A stretch of DNA of 64,000 nt, from assembly GCA_947179155.2 (NCBI GenBank), contig OX359278.1:29640773-29704772 (forward strand). Reading direction: 5' to 3'. The notes under the pieces are model-generated. The model did no database searches. It was not told where the DNA came from and saw only the letters and a list, made by a program, of their open reading frames with translations. The stretch comes from Hedera helix. Lineage: Eukaryota > Streptophyta > Magnoliopsida > Apiales > Araliaceae. Position numbers and translations under genes: made by a program. Below, in pieces: positions 20,241 to 33,500 of this stretch (the first letter of the stretch is position 1; each line of letters starts with the position of its first letter).

Positions 20241-23200
20241 CGCTGTACTCATTCTCAACTGTGTCCCCAATCTCTCCTGAACACTTCTCCAAAATTTTGA
20301 CGTGAAGCGTGGATCTCTGTCTGACACAATCGATACCGGCACCCCATGTCTTGAAACTATCTCTTTTATGTACAATTTGGCCAACTGCTCCAAACTGAAC
20401 CTAATCTTGATCGGCAAAAAGTGCGCTGACTTTGTTAGTCGATCCACAATTACCCAAATTGCGTCATATCCCTTCTGTGTTGCTGGAAGTCCTACCACAA
20501 AATCCATTGTGATATGCTCTCATTTCCACTCAGGAATTTCTAACGGCTGTAACAATCCACTTGGTCTCTGATGTTCGACCTTTACCCTTTGACAAGTTAG
20601 GCATCGGCTGACACATTCTGCAACCTCCTTTTTTAAATTCGGCCACCAAAAATGCTGACGTAGATCTTGATACATCTTCGTACTCCCCGGATGTATCGAG
20701 TATCTCGTACTGTGGGCCTCTTGCAAAATTTCCTCTCGTAATTCAGGCACTAGCGGTACCCAAACACGATTTTCAAATCTCAGCAATCCCATGCTATCAA
20801 TTTTAAATTTGACCTCTTCTCCATCGGTCATCCTCTTCCGGATTCTGTCACATTCCTCATCTTTGTCTTGAGCCTTTTTCACCCTATCTAACAAGGTTGG
20901 GCTCGCCTCGACTTCTATTGACTCGTTTGGACTTCTCACTTCCAACTCCATTCGAGCCATCTCTTGAACCAGTTGTTCTTGATCCGTCAATAGGAACAAT
21001 TTCTCCCTGCTCTTTCTACTCAGAGAATCCGCTACTACGTTGACCTTGCCGGGATGATATAGAATTTCACAATCATAATCTTTGATCAATTCCAACCATC
21101 TCCGTTGCCTCATATTCAACTCCTTCTGTGTGAAGATATACTTCAGACTCTTATGGTCTGTGAATATCTCACATTTTTCTCCGTACAGATAATGTCTCCA
21201 AATTTTAAGGGCAAACACTACCGCTGCCAGCTCCAAGTCGTGGGTAGGATATCCCTTCTCATAATCTTTTAATTGTCTGGACGCATACGCAACGACTTTG
21301 CCGTTTTGCATAAGCACACATCCAAGCCCCTTGTGCGATGCATCACTGTAGACCGTAAAATCTCCTGTATCGTCTGGTAAGGTCAATACAGGTGCTTCAC
21401 TAAGTCTTTTCTTTAACTCCTGAAAACTTTCCTCACACTTCTCCGTCCACACGTATTTTACCGTCTTTCTTGTTAAGTTGGTCAACGGTGTTGCTATCTT
21501 TGAGAAGTCTTGAATGAATCTCCGATAGTAACCCGCTAACCCTAAGAAACTTTTTACTTCTGTCGGCGTCCTTGGTTGTTCCCAATTCATTACCGATTCA
21601 ACCTTCGCCGGATCAACCGAAACTCCCTCCTTGTCAATAACATGACCTAAAAATTGAACTCTTTCCAACCAGAATTCACACTTTGAAAACTTAGCGTACA
21701 ACCGCTCCTTCCGTAAAATCTCCAACACCAATCTTAGGTGTTCAGCATGCTCTTCCTCCGTTTTGGAATACACCAAAATATCGTCAATGAACACGACTAC
21801 AAATTTATCCAAGTATTGTTTGAATATTCTGTTCATCATGTCCATAAATGCGGCTGGCGCATTCGTTAGTCCAAACGACATCACCAGAAACTCATAATGC
21901 CCATATCGAGTTCTGAATGTCGTCTTGGGTATATCCTCCTTCCTGACTTTCAACTGATGATAACCAGTCCTTAAGACAATCTTTGAAAAGTACTTCGCCC
22001 CTTTCAATTGATCCAAAAGATCGTCAATTCGTGGTAACGGGTACTTGTTCTTAATTGTCACCTTATTCAGCTCTCTATAATCCATACACAATCTCATCGA
22101 TCCATCCTTCTTCTTTACAAACAGCACCGGTGCCCCCCATGGAGAAACACTTGGCTGAATGTACTTATTATCTAACAACTCCTGCAATTGCACCATCAAT
22201 TCCTTCAGTTCTACCGGAGCCATCCTATATGGTGCTTTTGATATCGGTGCTGTCCCCGGTACTAAATCAATCACAAATTCTATCTCCCTGTCCGGCGGTA
22301 AACCCGGCAGTACATCTGGAAAAACATCCATAAATTCCCTAACTACTGGTATTTGTTCCATCCCGGGACTCACCACTTGTGTGTCAACCACATGAGCCAA
22401 ATACCCTACACAACCTTTCTTCAATAATTTCTTGGCTTGCATCATCGTCAGACAAGAAGACTGTCTTGATGATTTGCTGCCATAAAATACGACCTTAGAC
22501 TTATTTGGTGTCTTAAGGTGTATGCACTTCTTCTGACAATCAATTATCGCCCCGTGGTTAAACAACCAATCCATCCCAAGTATTACATCAAATTCCCCCA
22601 GACGTATTGGAATTAGATTCACATTTAATTTCTGACCCCTGATTTCAGCACAACAATTTCTATGTATGTACTCTACCGGAATCACCTCTTTATTAGCAAC
22701 TTCTATGTTCATTGAGTTTTCTAGTTTGTCCCTAGACAACTCTAATCGTCTAGCGAAATCATCAGACACAAATGAACAGGTAGCACCCGAATCAAACAAT
22801 ACATAGGCATTTATATTATTGATCGGAATAATACCTGACACAACGTCTTTTGACCCCACGGCATCCTGTACCGTCATATTGAAAGTCCGGGCTGTCGGCT
22901 TGTTCTGTGGTACCGGTCCCCCGATAGCGAATTTGCTGTTATTGCCCTTGTAGCCGCTACCCCCGTCATTCTTCTTCTTAGGGCAATCCTTTATCAGGTG
23001 GTCAGATGCTCCGCAAGAAAAGCATCTCACTTTCTTTGGGAGGGGACAATTTGGAGAAATATGTCCCACCTGACCACAATTGTAGCATATATTCTTCCCT
23101 TTCCTGCACTCCCCGAAGTGGTTCTTCCCACATATATTGCATGCTGGCTTTTTCTGAAAACTTCCTTGTTGATTCCCCGAGCTCTTGTCGTTACTGTTGT

Positions 23201-23996
23201 TGTCCCATTTACGCTTATTGCTGTTATTGTTATTATTGCCTCCACTGTTGCTGTTCTTGCTTCCCCCTTCATTTTTCTTCTTGTTTCTCTCCTGGTTGTA
23301 CTTGGTTAACGCGTCGCTTCCTCCTTCAGCAATGATTTACTTCTCTAGCAAAGTTGCGAACGAGTCAATCTGCAGTACTGCTACCTTGTTGAATATCCAA
23401 GGTCTCAATCCATTCTCGAACCTCCTGGCCTTGCGTTCCTCCGTGTCTACCTGATGTGGAGCGAACCTGGCTAGCTCATTAAATTTTGCCGCGTACTCCG
23501 GTACCGACATGTTCTCCTGTTTTAGTTCTAGAAACCTTACCTCCATCCTACTTTTCATACTTTTCGGGAAATAATTCTCGTCGAATATTTCCTTAAATTT
23601 TGTCCAGGGCACCACACCATCCCCAGCCCTATTCTGATTGGCTTCCTACCAGAAATTGGCTTCTCCCTTCATCATGTAGGTAGCAAAGATTGTCTTTTGC
23701 TCCTCAGCCACTCTTGCGATAACGAACGCTTTCTCTATCTCCTTTACCCATGACTGGGCTTCTATCGGGTCCGACGTTCCCCTAAACTCTGGCGGTCCCA
23801 CCGCTTTAAAGTCTTTAAAATTCGCCAACTAATTTGGTGGTGGTGGCGGATTTGCTACTACTGGGTGGTGGTTTTGCATTGCCTCAGCTAGCATGTTGAC
23901 AAAGTTTTGCATAGGGTCTACGTTGTGTCCCCCCGCGTCGTTGTTAACTGACTCTTCTACCCCCTGGTTCCTTGGTGGTTGTCTACGTGGCGGCAT
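20241..23996 (-). pseudogene. Z gag-pol, 5' fragment (gag to integrase), inactivated
   Basis: Starts at ATG 23996 with the same N-terminus as Y and is cut by X after the residue matching Y Ala1250. In-frame stops by comparison with Y: Gln to TAG at 23829-23831, Trp to TAG at 23646-23648, Ser to TAA at 23337-23339, and Trp to TGA at 20520-20522 just before the first integrase Asp. The RT motif reads SKIVLR where Y has SKIDLR (codon 21975-21977), so the first catalytic Asp of reverse transcriptase is lost. The three zinc knuckles, protease Asp, FIDD and RNase H are still readable. The element could not move by itself and would need proteins from a relative such as Y. Confidence 0.95.
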
Positions 23997-24348
23997 TTTC
24001 TGTTATAAACAAAAATTTACATTATTATACTGTTTACATCTTTTTCATTTCATTATTTTGTATCTTAGGCAATGTTTAGCTAACATACAAGTAATTATTT
24101 CAACACGCATATAACATAAATTTGACTGCATTTATATTTATATGCTAAAACAGTAGTGCATAGCACTTTACATCCAAAAGCATACTGCTATAAATGCTTC
24201 TATCCCAGAGAAGCTACAAAAGATGGGATCTGACATATCCTACAACTTCCTAGAGTTGGGATTTAGTGACATATTAACCCTCTAATAAAACAAAAGTTGA
24301 GTTCTATTGCATCTATTTACATACGAAATTAGAAAACAACTACTACTA
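23997..24348 (-). other. Z spacer between accessory ORF and gag
   Basis: About 350 bases of AT-rich sequence without a gene, matching the Y spacer 59800-60148. In the element it would be a leader for gag-pol translation. Confidence 0.7.
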
Positions 24349-25206
24349 CTACTGAATGCGCATCCCCCTACGGATCGCGTCGTCATACTCCTCATCCCTA
24401 ATGGCCATCACCACACTCCTGCTGATGGTGTGCATAGACTGGCCCTCCTCAGCTGGGTAGTAGTGCACCCTGCTCTGAAGCCTACCATATGAAGATCGGT
24501 AGACATAGCTAAGTCTATCCGTCCTCACCCGCTTCTCGTGGACCTCCTCCTCTAGCTCCATTATCTGACCATGAGCAGCATCCCGCTGTCTCTCCATCTC
24601 TATTCGGTCCTCTATCGCCTCCTGCCAGTGTGCACGGATGGCGGCCTTCTCTGCCTGTACTTGCTGAACCTTCAGCTCAGCCTCAGCCAACCTAGTCTCA
24701 GTCACTGCCAATTTGGCCTGCAGCTCTACGTCCTGATCTACCAGCTGATGTGTTAGCACTGCAAAGTGCTCCACCGAATCCTCGTACTCTTGTACCTGAT
24801 CCTTCAGTCCTACGATCCTCTCCTTCAGCTCTGTGTTCTCGCTAGAGAACTGGTAAGCCGCATCCCTATACTAATCCTCCATGTGCTGGTGGGTCAGATT
24901 CTGCTCCTCTAGATGCTGGACCCTTGCCTTCAGCCCCTCGTTCCTATCGGTCAGTCCCTCTATGATGTCAGCGGCAGTGGTGCCCATGCCATCAGCTGAC
25001 TCCTCCTCCTCAGACTCCTCTGACTCTGCCTCATCCTCACTGTAAGGCCTCATGACTCCGCCCCAGACGGGCTCCACGCGATCCCCCTCCTCAGGATCCG
25101 ACTCTGGCTCCTCTACGGCTGCAGCCACCAGCGGCTGTGCAGTATCCATATGGATATCAATATAGTCCTCCTCAGCAGTGCGACTCGACTGTCCGATCTC
25201 TGCTAT
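24349..25206 (-). pseudogene. Z accessory coiled-coil ORF, inactivated
   Basis: The counterpart of the intact 285-aa ORF of Y at 60149-61006. Two lesions are clear. The start codon is ATA (25204-25206) instead of ATG, and a Gln codon is TAG at 24871-24873, about 111 codons in. The remaining halves (25149-24874 and 24774-24349) keep the acidic N-terminus and the coiled-coil heptads. Reading frame and length are otherwise preserved, as expected for a gene that was functional in the parent element. Confidence 0.9.
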
Positions 25207-25434
25207 CCTATATCATAAAAAAATAACACACGTTAGTACAACAATAAAATATATTCATTGATGAAATGAAATGATATTTTATCATGTACATCTCGGCTCG
25301 ATGGATTTTCTCAATCCATCTCCAAAAATACACAACATGATGAATCTCCCCGATTCATCTCCTAATGCACTTGATATGAGTTTTATACTAAGGTTATAAC
25401 TCAGGTTTCGCAAATCCTAACGTTTCTAACCTAC
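25207..25434 (-). other. Z leader between PBS and accessory ORF
   Basis: Untranslated leader with no gene, nearly identical to Y 61007-61234. Confidence 0.7.
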
Positions 25435-25447
25435 AGCTCTGATACCA
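25435..25447 (-). other. Z primer-binding site
   Basis: TGGTATCAGAGCT on the - strand, three bases from the 5' LTR end. It matches plant initiator Met tRNA. Confidence 0.9.
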
Positions 25448-25450
25448 ACC

Positions 25451-27865
25451 TGTGACGACCCCAAATCCGGGTTCCATAACCTCGAGTTTGGTTCTCACTA
25501 TTCAACACATTACTAACAATTAAATACATACATTGCATTTAAATATCGCGGAATAATACATATTGGTTCCCTTACAAAAAGGTTACAATACCAGGGTCTA
25601 TTAACCTTAACATAAACAGTTCCTATCATAAGGAATTACAAAAGGTTTAACAACAGTAAACACAAATTTAAGCATCTAATTAGCATGCATAAACTAACTT
25701 AAGCTCTGGCCTTTCCTTTTCCCTTATCCTTCTTTGAGCAATCAGGATTATCTGAAAAATGGTTCATGATATAGCAAGAATGAGCAACTAGTTTGCTCAG
25801 CAAGTTTAGAATAATCATATAGATTTAATATATCATGAATGAATGGGAAATGTCATCAATGGTTCAACAATAGATATAACAATTGTGAATGAAACAGGAT
25901 TCAAATTTTAATAAACAGAATATTTGAATCTTAAAATGCTGAGTGGTCACTAAGGACCCTGAACTAACGAGGGTATAATAGAGTTTCCTCTGACCCTTTG
26001 AGTTGTTTGGTTTTCAAGGGGATCAGCCTATTCAACCCGCTGTATATGCATTACATTTAGTCACTGGCGCCAAAGTCGGTTTCCCGACACAAAATCCCCT
26101 AATTTAGGGTTGTTCAATTCTCAGACTTAATATAAGAAATCCGCACCCAACAATGGTTTGGATAAGCTTTTAAAAGTATTCAAGTTATTGAATTTAGAAA
26201 CGCAATGTCTAGCTGAACTATTAGCTTCAGACATTTTTAATACAGTTCATGAATCAAGAACTAACAAGCTTCAAATGCACTAAGTGCGATTGTATAAACA
26301 ATATGGATGTGGAATAATTTTAAATAATTAAACCACTTCAAGCTTTAACAATAAATACAAGTATGGAAATTTGTTCAACGATAATAATTGAGTAGGGTTA
26401 GAGAACTTGCCTGTCTGCTCAGCTACAATAATTGTCTAGCTTTAACTAACTTGCTTTGAAAAACCTAACATTAATAAAGTCGGTCTAATAATTAGTATAA
26501 AACTTTTTGTATAAAACTCCATTTTGAGTGATTCAAACTTTGTTTTTCTCATGATTTAATGTTCTATAATATTAGAACATCAAACCTAAGTTTTATAAAA
26601 ATATTTTTGGACATAACTTCCAAAACTTGTTTACACACTATTAAACACATATTTTAGCATATAAAATATACCAAAATACAAATCAAACATATTAAACTCA
26701 AGCATGGCATAAATATTGCAATTACACATCAATAACTATATTAACATGTTTATACTAACATGATGATTTATTTAATTTAAAAATAAAACTTCATTTAAAA
26801 TAACCATTACCTTGATTTAATGGCTATTCTCCTTTTTCTTCCAAAATAGGTGATGAGGTTTGAAGGCATGAACCAAGAACTCCTTCTCCTCTCTTAGTCT
26901 CTCAAATATATTTTTTCTACACTCTCAAATGCTCTCTAGCTTGAAAAATGGAAGAAGAAGAATGACTAACACAATGCTCCTAAATTGTAAGTATACTTAC
27001 AATTTGGATAGATATAAAATCTATATCTATTAAAATTGCCATCATGAGATAACAATGATACTTGCACAAGAAAGCTAGCCCATACTAAGTTGGTGAGGAT
27101 TTTGTGGGAAAAGACTTTCCCAAAAATCAAAACAAGCAACCTAATATTAAATAAATAAAAATAAAACAAAATAAACACAAAACTCATTTTTTTCTCTCTC
27201 CTCCATGCAATGGTTGGCTGATGACTCCCTTGTCCCAAATTAATAGTCACCTTTTCATTTTTTAATAATTAATAAGTTAATTTAAGTATTTTTCAAGTGG
27301 GCCAATCATTGGGCTTTAATTTAAAATACCAATTGGGCTTCTATTAAATTGTTTGGGCTACTAAATTGTGAAATTTTATTATTCTCCACTTGGGCTACTA
27401 ATTGACCCATGTTGGGCTAATTTAATAATTTATACATTAATTATTCAATCCATGATTAAATAAATAATTAGATTGAATAAATAATTAAATATTTTAACCC
27501 ATTAGTATTAAATTACTAAATGGACTAATAAATATTATTATTAATATTTCACATTATTTACATTAATTAATAATCATATTAATTAATTTATTATATTTAA
27601 TTCACTCATTATATTCAATTTAATTGAATATTTAATTAATAGGAAACTTATCAATTATTTTGATATTAAAACTTTAGGGTTTGTTCACTAATTTAATAAC
27701 ATATTAGTGACCCCCTTTAATTAATTTTAGTAATTAATTACATAATTATTTACTCACATAATTAATTAATCACATAAAAAGATTTAAATAATCTCGTAAA
27801 CTAACTCGTTGGAAATTAAATTAATAATTTAATTAATAAAGATATGGAAATTCTAGGACATTACA
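25451..27865 (-). repeat. Z 5' LTR with a ~1.5-kb internal deletion
   Basis: Same ends as the 3' LTR but 2415 instead of 3909 bp. The sequence jumps at ~26497 from the equivalent of 5830 to that of ~7325. This removes the hairpin array and the GC-rich block. Short TA/TAAAA similarity at the junction suggests illegitimate recombination after insertion. Confidence 0.95.
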
Positions 27866-27870
27866 AATAT

Positions 27871-29046
27871 TAAATTACTAAATGGACTAATAATATTATT
27901 AATAATATTTTACATTATTTACATTAATTAATTATCATATTAATTAATTTATAAAATTTAATTCACTCATTATATTCAATTTCATTGAATATTTATTTAA
28001 TGGCAACTTATCAATTTTTTTTGATATTAAACCTTAGGGTTTGTTCACTAATAATAATATATATAATCTATATATATTATTTATACACATTACCTTACCT
28101 CAAAAACAATTTCACAATAAATTATGAAATTAAAATAAATACAATATATAATTTAATATATATTATTTACACCATAAATTAAATTATTTAATACATTTAC
28201 ATTAAATAATTCATTTCTCATCAATTATGGAAATAAATCCATTTACCCGAAAATACATTAAAATAATAATATATTTACTCAATTTCTTATTTAAATAATT
28301 TATTAAATTATTTAATTAATATTACACAAATAATTGTATAATTAAATTTCTCACTCCCATAAATCATTTACAATGATTTATTTAATTATAGAATATATTC
28401 ATTTAATATATTCAATTACTATTTAAAATTACTCACTTAATTTAAACCCTTTATATATATATACATATATATATATTTATATATATATATATATATATAT
28501 AATTAAATATTGCACCATATATATAATTACAATTCTCCTTTAATTAATTTAACTGCTTTACATAATTTATAATTATATAAATTACATAATTATTCCTCAC
28601 AATTAATTTATCAATAATTTGCATAATTGTTGATTAATGAATATAATTAATTCCACAATAAACCTTTTAATTCAATTTCGGATTAATTTAATATTAATCC
28701 GTCTATTTATCACAATTTAATTAACCATTAAATTATGTTACTAAATATGCACGCTTATATATATTCATATAAATACATATTTAATTTACACGCAACCACG
28801 TCACATAATTACATAACTCCACTAATTAATTCTCTTAATTTAATTAGACTTGATGTTAGTCAAGTTTATTGAATTATCACTTTACTTGCTAACTTATCAA
28901 AAATTTTGATATCACCATATCTAAGTTAGTCCATTAAATTTAATTTGGACCTCTATTTATCTACCACTACTAGGTTATCAAACTCCAACCTTTATTAAAT
29001 ATTAAATATTTTATTTCTAATTCATTTAAATATCCGGGATATTACA
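27871..29046 (-). mobile_element. LTR fragment W, right part
   Basis: Continues W after the Z target duplication. It matches the Z and Y LTR ends up to about 28045 (TTAGGGTTTGTTCACTAAT), then runs another ~1 kb of AT-rich sequence unlike them. It ends CCGGGATATTACA at 29046, similar to the CTAGGACATTACA end of Z. On the element strand this is the LTR start TGTAATATCCC. W is therefore a related but longer LTR family. It includes a TA-rich simple repeat at 28451-28502. Confidence 0.6.
28451..28502. repeat. TA-rich microsatellite
   Basis: Mostly alternating TA, with a few interruptions, inside the W LTR. Confidence 0.9.
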
Positions 29047-29803
29047 GTATTCCTATAAATAATTAAGTTTCTAAATGATTTAGAAATTGTAATTATTATA
29101 GTAATTAATTTAGTTCATAAATGATTTAGGAATTAAATAATAAGTACTCTCAATATTAAATAATTAAGTTTCTAAATAGTTTAGTAATTGTAATTAATTA
29201 ATTTAATTTCTAACTAGATTGAGAATTAAATAAAAACCTTAATCCTAAATAGTATAAGAGGGTTGACTATATCTATAAATAAGAGGGGTCTTATCATAGA
29301 TTAAGGTTACACACTCTTTCATATGAATTGAGAGAATACTTCATAATTATCTACATTTAAGGAGTTAGAGAAAGAGAGAATTAAGGTTAGCCACCTATGA
29401 TTTGGAAAAACCAAAATCTACTTCTTTAATTCATAGATCTCTTGGTGGATCACCTCTAGAGGCTTCACACTTGGGGAGCTAACATTGATCCGTGAAATCT
29501 AATTAGTGAATTTGAAGAAGAACGTGAATCATTAAAGGGAGTTGAACTTATACCTGTGGAAGCTTGGTTCTACAAATGTATAATTTTTTTTATCATTCCT
29601 CAATTAATAATAGTCGCATAAGAAAGATCCTGGTTATTGGTTTATAGAAAAATTTTAAAATCTGATTTTGCTTGCTTTTGTTGCACTTATATAATTTGAT
29701 TATATGTATGCCATGTTTTTGCAAAACAACACTTGTATTAAGAAAGTAGAGATTCATATGAATCCACTTGCAACTGCTCAATATCCCAATCATAATGAAC
29801 TGT
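29047..29803. other. AT-rich interval, possible leader or LTR remnant
   Basis: No gene found. Near 29275 a CTATAAATAAGAGG word looks like a TATA box. It is followed by sequence that could be transcribed leader (GAGAGAATACTTC, AAGAGAGAATTAAGG), which resembles retroelement U3/R structure, but no matching second copy is in the window. Confidence 0.25.
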
Positions 29804-30292
29804 CTAGACACGCACAACTTCATCAGAACATGCAGTCACTATATCACCATTTTCCATGAATTTGGTATCCCACACACAACCTGGATGTTCTATGCTTTGA
29901 ACACAAACTCCATCTCTCCAAAAAAATTCAAAACAATCCTTACTACCACTGACAATAGGCCTAGACATAGGTGCATCAACATAATAGACAATAGAAGTGT
30001 GACCAATTCGCATAGATACTAATAAAGCAAAATGCCATGGAACTAATAAAGGGCAACCAATCATGCAGTTTAATTGCTCAAACAGATAACATTCATTTAA
30101 CTTTAAAATACCCGATGTTGGTGCAATTTTGGTGCAAAGAAGAGAACTTTTTGCAAACTTTCCATTTTGAATAGCCCAAATAGGTTTATAAAGCAACGAA
30201 ACATTATCCCCATGTTCCACATCCTCCTCAGGAGGTTCCAACTCTTCAAATATGTTTTTCTTGTTGTTAACTGGCTCACTTGAGTTCTCCAT
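29804..30292 (-). pseudogene. Fragment resembling the WD40 region of a PLAA/DOA1-type protein
   Basis: The last ~70 codons (about 30020 to 29804) read as a WD40 blade with IVSGSKDCF, then EHPGCVWDTKF and NGDIVTACSD, ending with a TAG where WD40 repeats have Trp after VRV. Known: PLAA/DOA1 (UFD3) is a ubiquitin-binding WD40 protein of the Cdc48 system with very similar blades. The first ~90 codons show no WD40 character and may belong to the retroelement-like tract that continues beyond the solo LTR. It is a fragment with no introns visible, so a captured or retrocopied piece is likely. Assignment is from recognition only. Confidence 0.45.
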
Positions 30293-30513
30293 GTTCTCCT
30301 TAACAATTTATGTTTTCTCAATGACTTCCTCTACATTCTCTTCCTTTGTTGCCATAATGGATTATTGAATCCCTAAAGATCTCACGTCTTCCACAACAAC
30401 ATGATCTTTTTGTTCCGAAGACAACATCTGTAACAATAGGATGGTCTTGTTTTAAAGAAATCCCTACGTCTAATCCCAAAGAATGCAGATCACCAACTAC
30501 TTCCATCTGTGCA

Positions 30514-33500
30514 TGTAACGACCCCGAAATTCGACCCATTTTCTTACCTTAAATTTCATATTTATTACACATTATTTCTTCAACGTCCAAATTTCGGTTC
30601 GTTAATAAATCTTTCATCGCCTAAATTGATCCATTATTTAATTTCAAAATCATCAATTACCAAATTTTTCGGTATAATTTTTTTTTTCTTTTTCTCAATT
30701 TAATCATTGTATTAAAATATTCGGACATTTAAAATCCTTATATCTATATCCTAGTCCCTAGATCGCAATCTTTACTTTTTCTTTCTCTTACGAGTATCAT
30801 AATGCTCAACATTTAAAATTTAATGTTGATTATATCTCCACAATTATTCTTTGTTTCATAATTCATAATTAAGCCATTTAATAATCTCTATCGCAACATC
30901 TATCTAGTACAATCACAGTTCAAAATTTAACTTTACATATCCTGTCTGAATTCAACATATATGTACATACAAAATATCAATATAAACTTAACAACTGTAT
31001 TCACATTAAATTATGTTATTGAAATATAACAATAACATTCACAACCTTCTGTGATTATCCGTCTTTATATCATCTGATATTTTTGAGATTTATTTCTTTC
31101 CTGCAAAAATATATATTAAGCAAGTAATGAGCACAACGGCTCAGCAAGTTCAACAGTTTATGCTTCACGTAGCACATAGTTTAACATGCTCTGTGTGTGT
31201 CATGCATTACGTGTTGTGCTTCTACTTGAGCCATATATCTCATATATATATTCATATCGTTGCACAAAGCACACATTGTGGTCATATTAATCACGAATCA
31301 CATAGCACATAATTTGTATGCATTTAGAACAAGAACTACATATTATAACAGTCCAACATTTAACATAAAAGGACTGAAGAACTTGTCTGTATGTCCAATT
31401 AATTAATTGATAGCTCAAACCTCTTTCTCAAACAACCTATGACCATAAAATAATCAAATAATAATTATTTATCCTCTTATGATATTAATTTAATTAATTA
31501 ATATCATTTCTAGGTCAATTATCCCTTAATATGGTTAATTTTATTAACCTCACCCTTCAATATATTAATTTAACTTAATATCAATGTCCTTCAATACGGA
31601 CAACCCGGCTCATCGGATAAATTTTAGCATATTCGGTTGTCCGGATTTTTATTTATTCATTTTCTAACATTTAAACTCATTAGATTAATATTTAAAATAT
31701 TTAAATAGTAATCTCTAATATTTAATATTTTTACAAAAATATTAAATTCAATACCCAAACAACATTTCTATATTTTTAGTATTTTTCTATAATTTTCTAT
31801 GATTTTTAAATAATTTTTAAACATTTATTTCATTAAAAACTAATTCTGGGGGCATTTTAGTAAATTCCGCACCCTTAGGGACCCATCCGGCATTAACAGA
31901 AAAGATCCGAGGCATTTTCGTAATTTTCGCGGCCCTGAGGACATAACCGGAATTTTCCGAAAAGTCTAGGGGCATTTTAGTAATTACCGGGCGTCTAGGA
32001 CATGCTGGGTATTAACTTAAAAGACTAGGGGGATTTTTGTCATTTCCGCGCCAAAACGCGGCCGCGCATCGCGCGGACCCTCCTAGGTCGATCCAAAACG
32101 ACGTCGTTTGATAGCCTGTTCCGAAAACTTCCGCCGCGCAAGGCGCGGCCTCCCATCTTTCCCCCAAAACGACGCCGTTTTGTTTGCGGCGTTCGGAAAA
32201 TTACGGCGCGCGCAATGCGCGGCCTACCCAAATTTTTTTTTTTTCCGCAGCCTTCTTCCGGCAACAGTGATTCACATGCAAAATTATTTAATTTTGCTCC
32301 AATTTTCCACCACAAAATTATTCTAAACATGATATAATCAACATATATACATCCAAAAATTATTTGAAATAATTATTCTAATTATTTACTAATTTTTTTC
32401 AAAATTATTTTATCACTATAATTACACAAAATAAATTAATAAAATGATTTATACCTTCAAAGCTTTGAAAAATCTCTCATGAAGCTTGTTATTCTTCTTG
32501 AAAGCACCAAAATTTTTCTCCTGATGGTGATGGTGGTTCGGGTGGCGGTGATGGTGGTGGAAGGAGAAGAAAGAGAGAGAGTTTGTGTTTACTTGTTCTC
32601 TTTTTCTCCCTTTTATTTTCTTTCCTTTCTTTTTTATATGCCACCCACATAACCAATTTTTTGATTTAAAAATTTTCCACCGACTCTCTCAAGCAACGCG
32701 AGACTTCGAGAATTTTCCAAAATAACATGCAAGTTTTTATACATTACGTAATTATATCGTGTAATAAATATTTTATATAATATATATAAAATATTTATTT
32801 TAATTCACTAAAAATCATAATATGATTTATCAATAATATTTAGACCCTTTTTGGGTACTTTACTTGACAAATTTTGTACACGCATAACGCCATGCATGTA
32901 ATTATTTGAGGTAATTAATGCCTCCAAAATTCATAAAATAATTCATATAACATATAAAAATTATTTTTCATAATTTTTCACTTTGTTATTTGGACTTCAT
33001 GTTACATTAACATGTTCACGTTTCCGAAATATTATCTTTCATAAAAGTCATAATAATTCCATTATACATAAATATAAATTTTAATAACTTAAAACATTCT
33101 TTTTTCTTATTTATTATTCAATTTCTTTAATATTCACATTAACTTTCCTTATAAATTATATAATTTAATATTATATAATTTATATAATTACATTATTCCT
33201 TTTTAAATAATTTCCATTTTACACAAATACAATTTATAAAATTTTCTTCCACCCTTGATTAATTTAATTCTCTTATATAAATTATATAATTATTCTTATA
33301 TAATTATTATTTCCTTCATACAACATTTTAGTTTCCTTATATAAATTATATAATTATTATTATATAATTTATATAATTACATTTCTTCTCAATTAATTTC
33401 TAAACTTCCTCCACAATTCATAATTAATTTAAAATCAATAATTAAATTTTTTTACTAACTTCCTCATTAACTTTTCATAAATTTTTCGGATTAATTTAAT

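Larger units (their letters stand above)
4784..27865 (-). mobile_element. Element Z: Tekay/Del-type Ty3/gypsy retrotransposon, defective, with X nested in it
   Basis: LTRs are at 4784-8692 and 25451-27865. The target duplication AATAT lies at 4779-4783 and 27866-27870. Read on the - strand the order is 5' LTR, PBS (25435-25447), coiled-coil ORF relic, gag-pol relic, polypurine tract (8693-8705), 3' LTR. X (9521-20240) sits inside the integrase region. The two LTRs differ at many visible positions and the 5' LTR lacks ~1.5 kb, so Z is older than X and Y. Comparison with intact relative Y shows all coding lesions. Confidence 0.95.

Noticed and set aside
21000..23800. Plus-strand ORFs across the Z gag-pol region (and 57800-59700 in Y)
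   Set aside because: They are antisense shadows of the conserved gag-pol frame.
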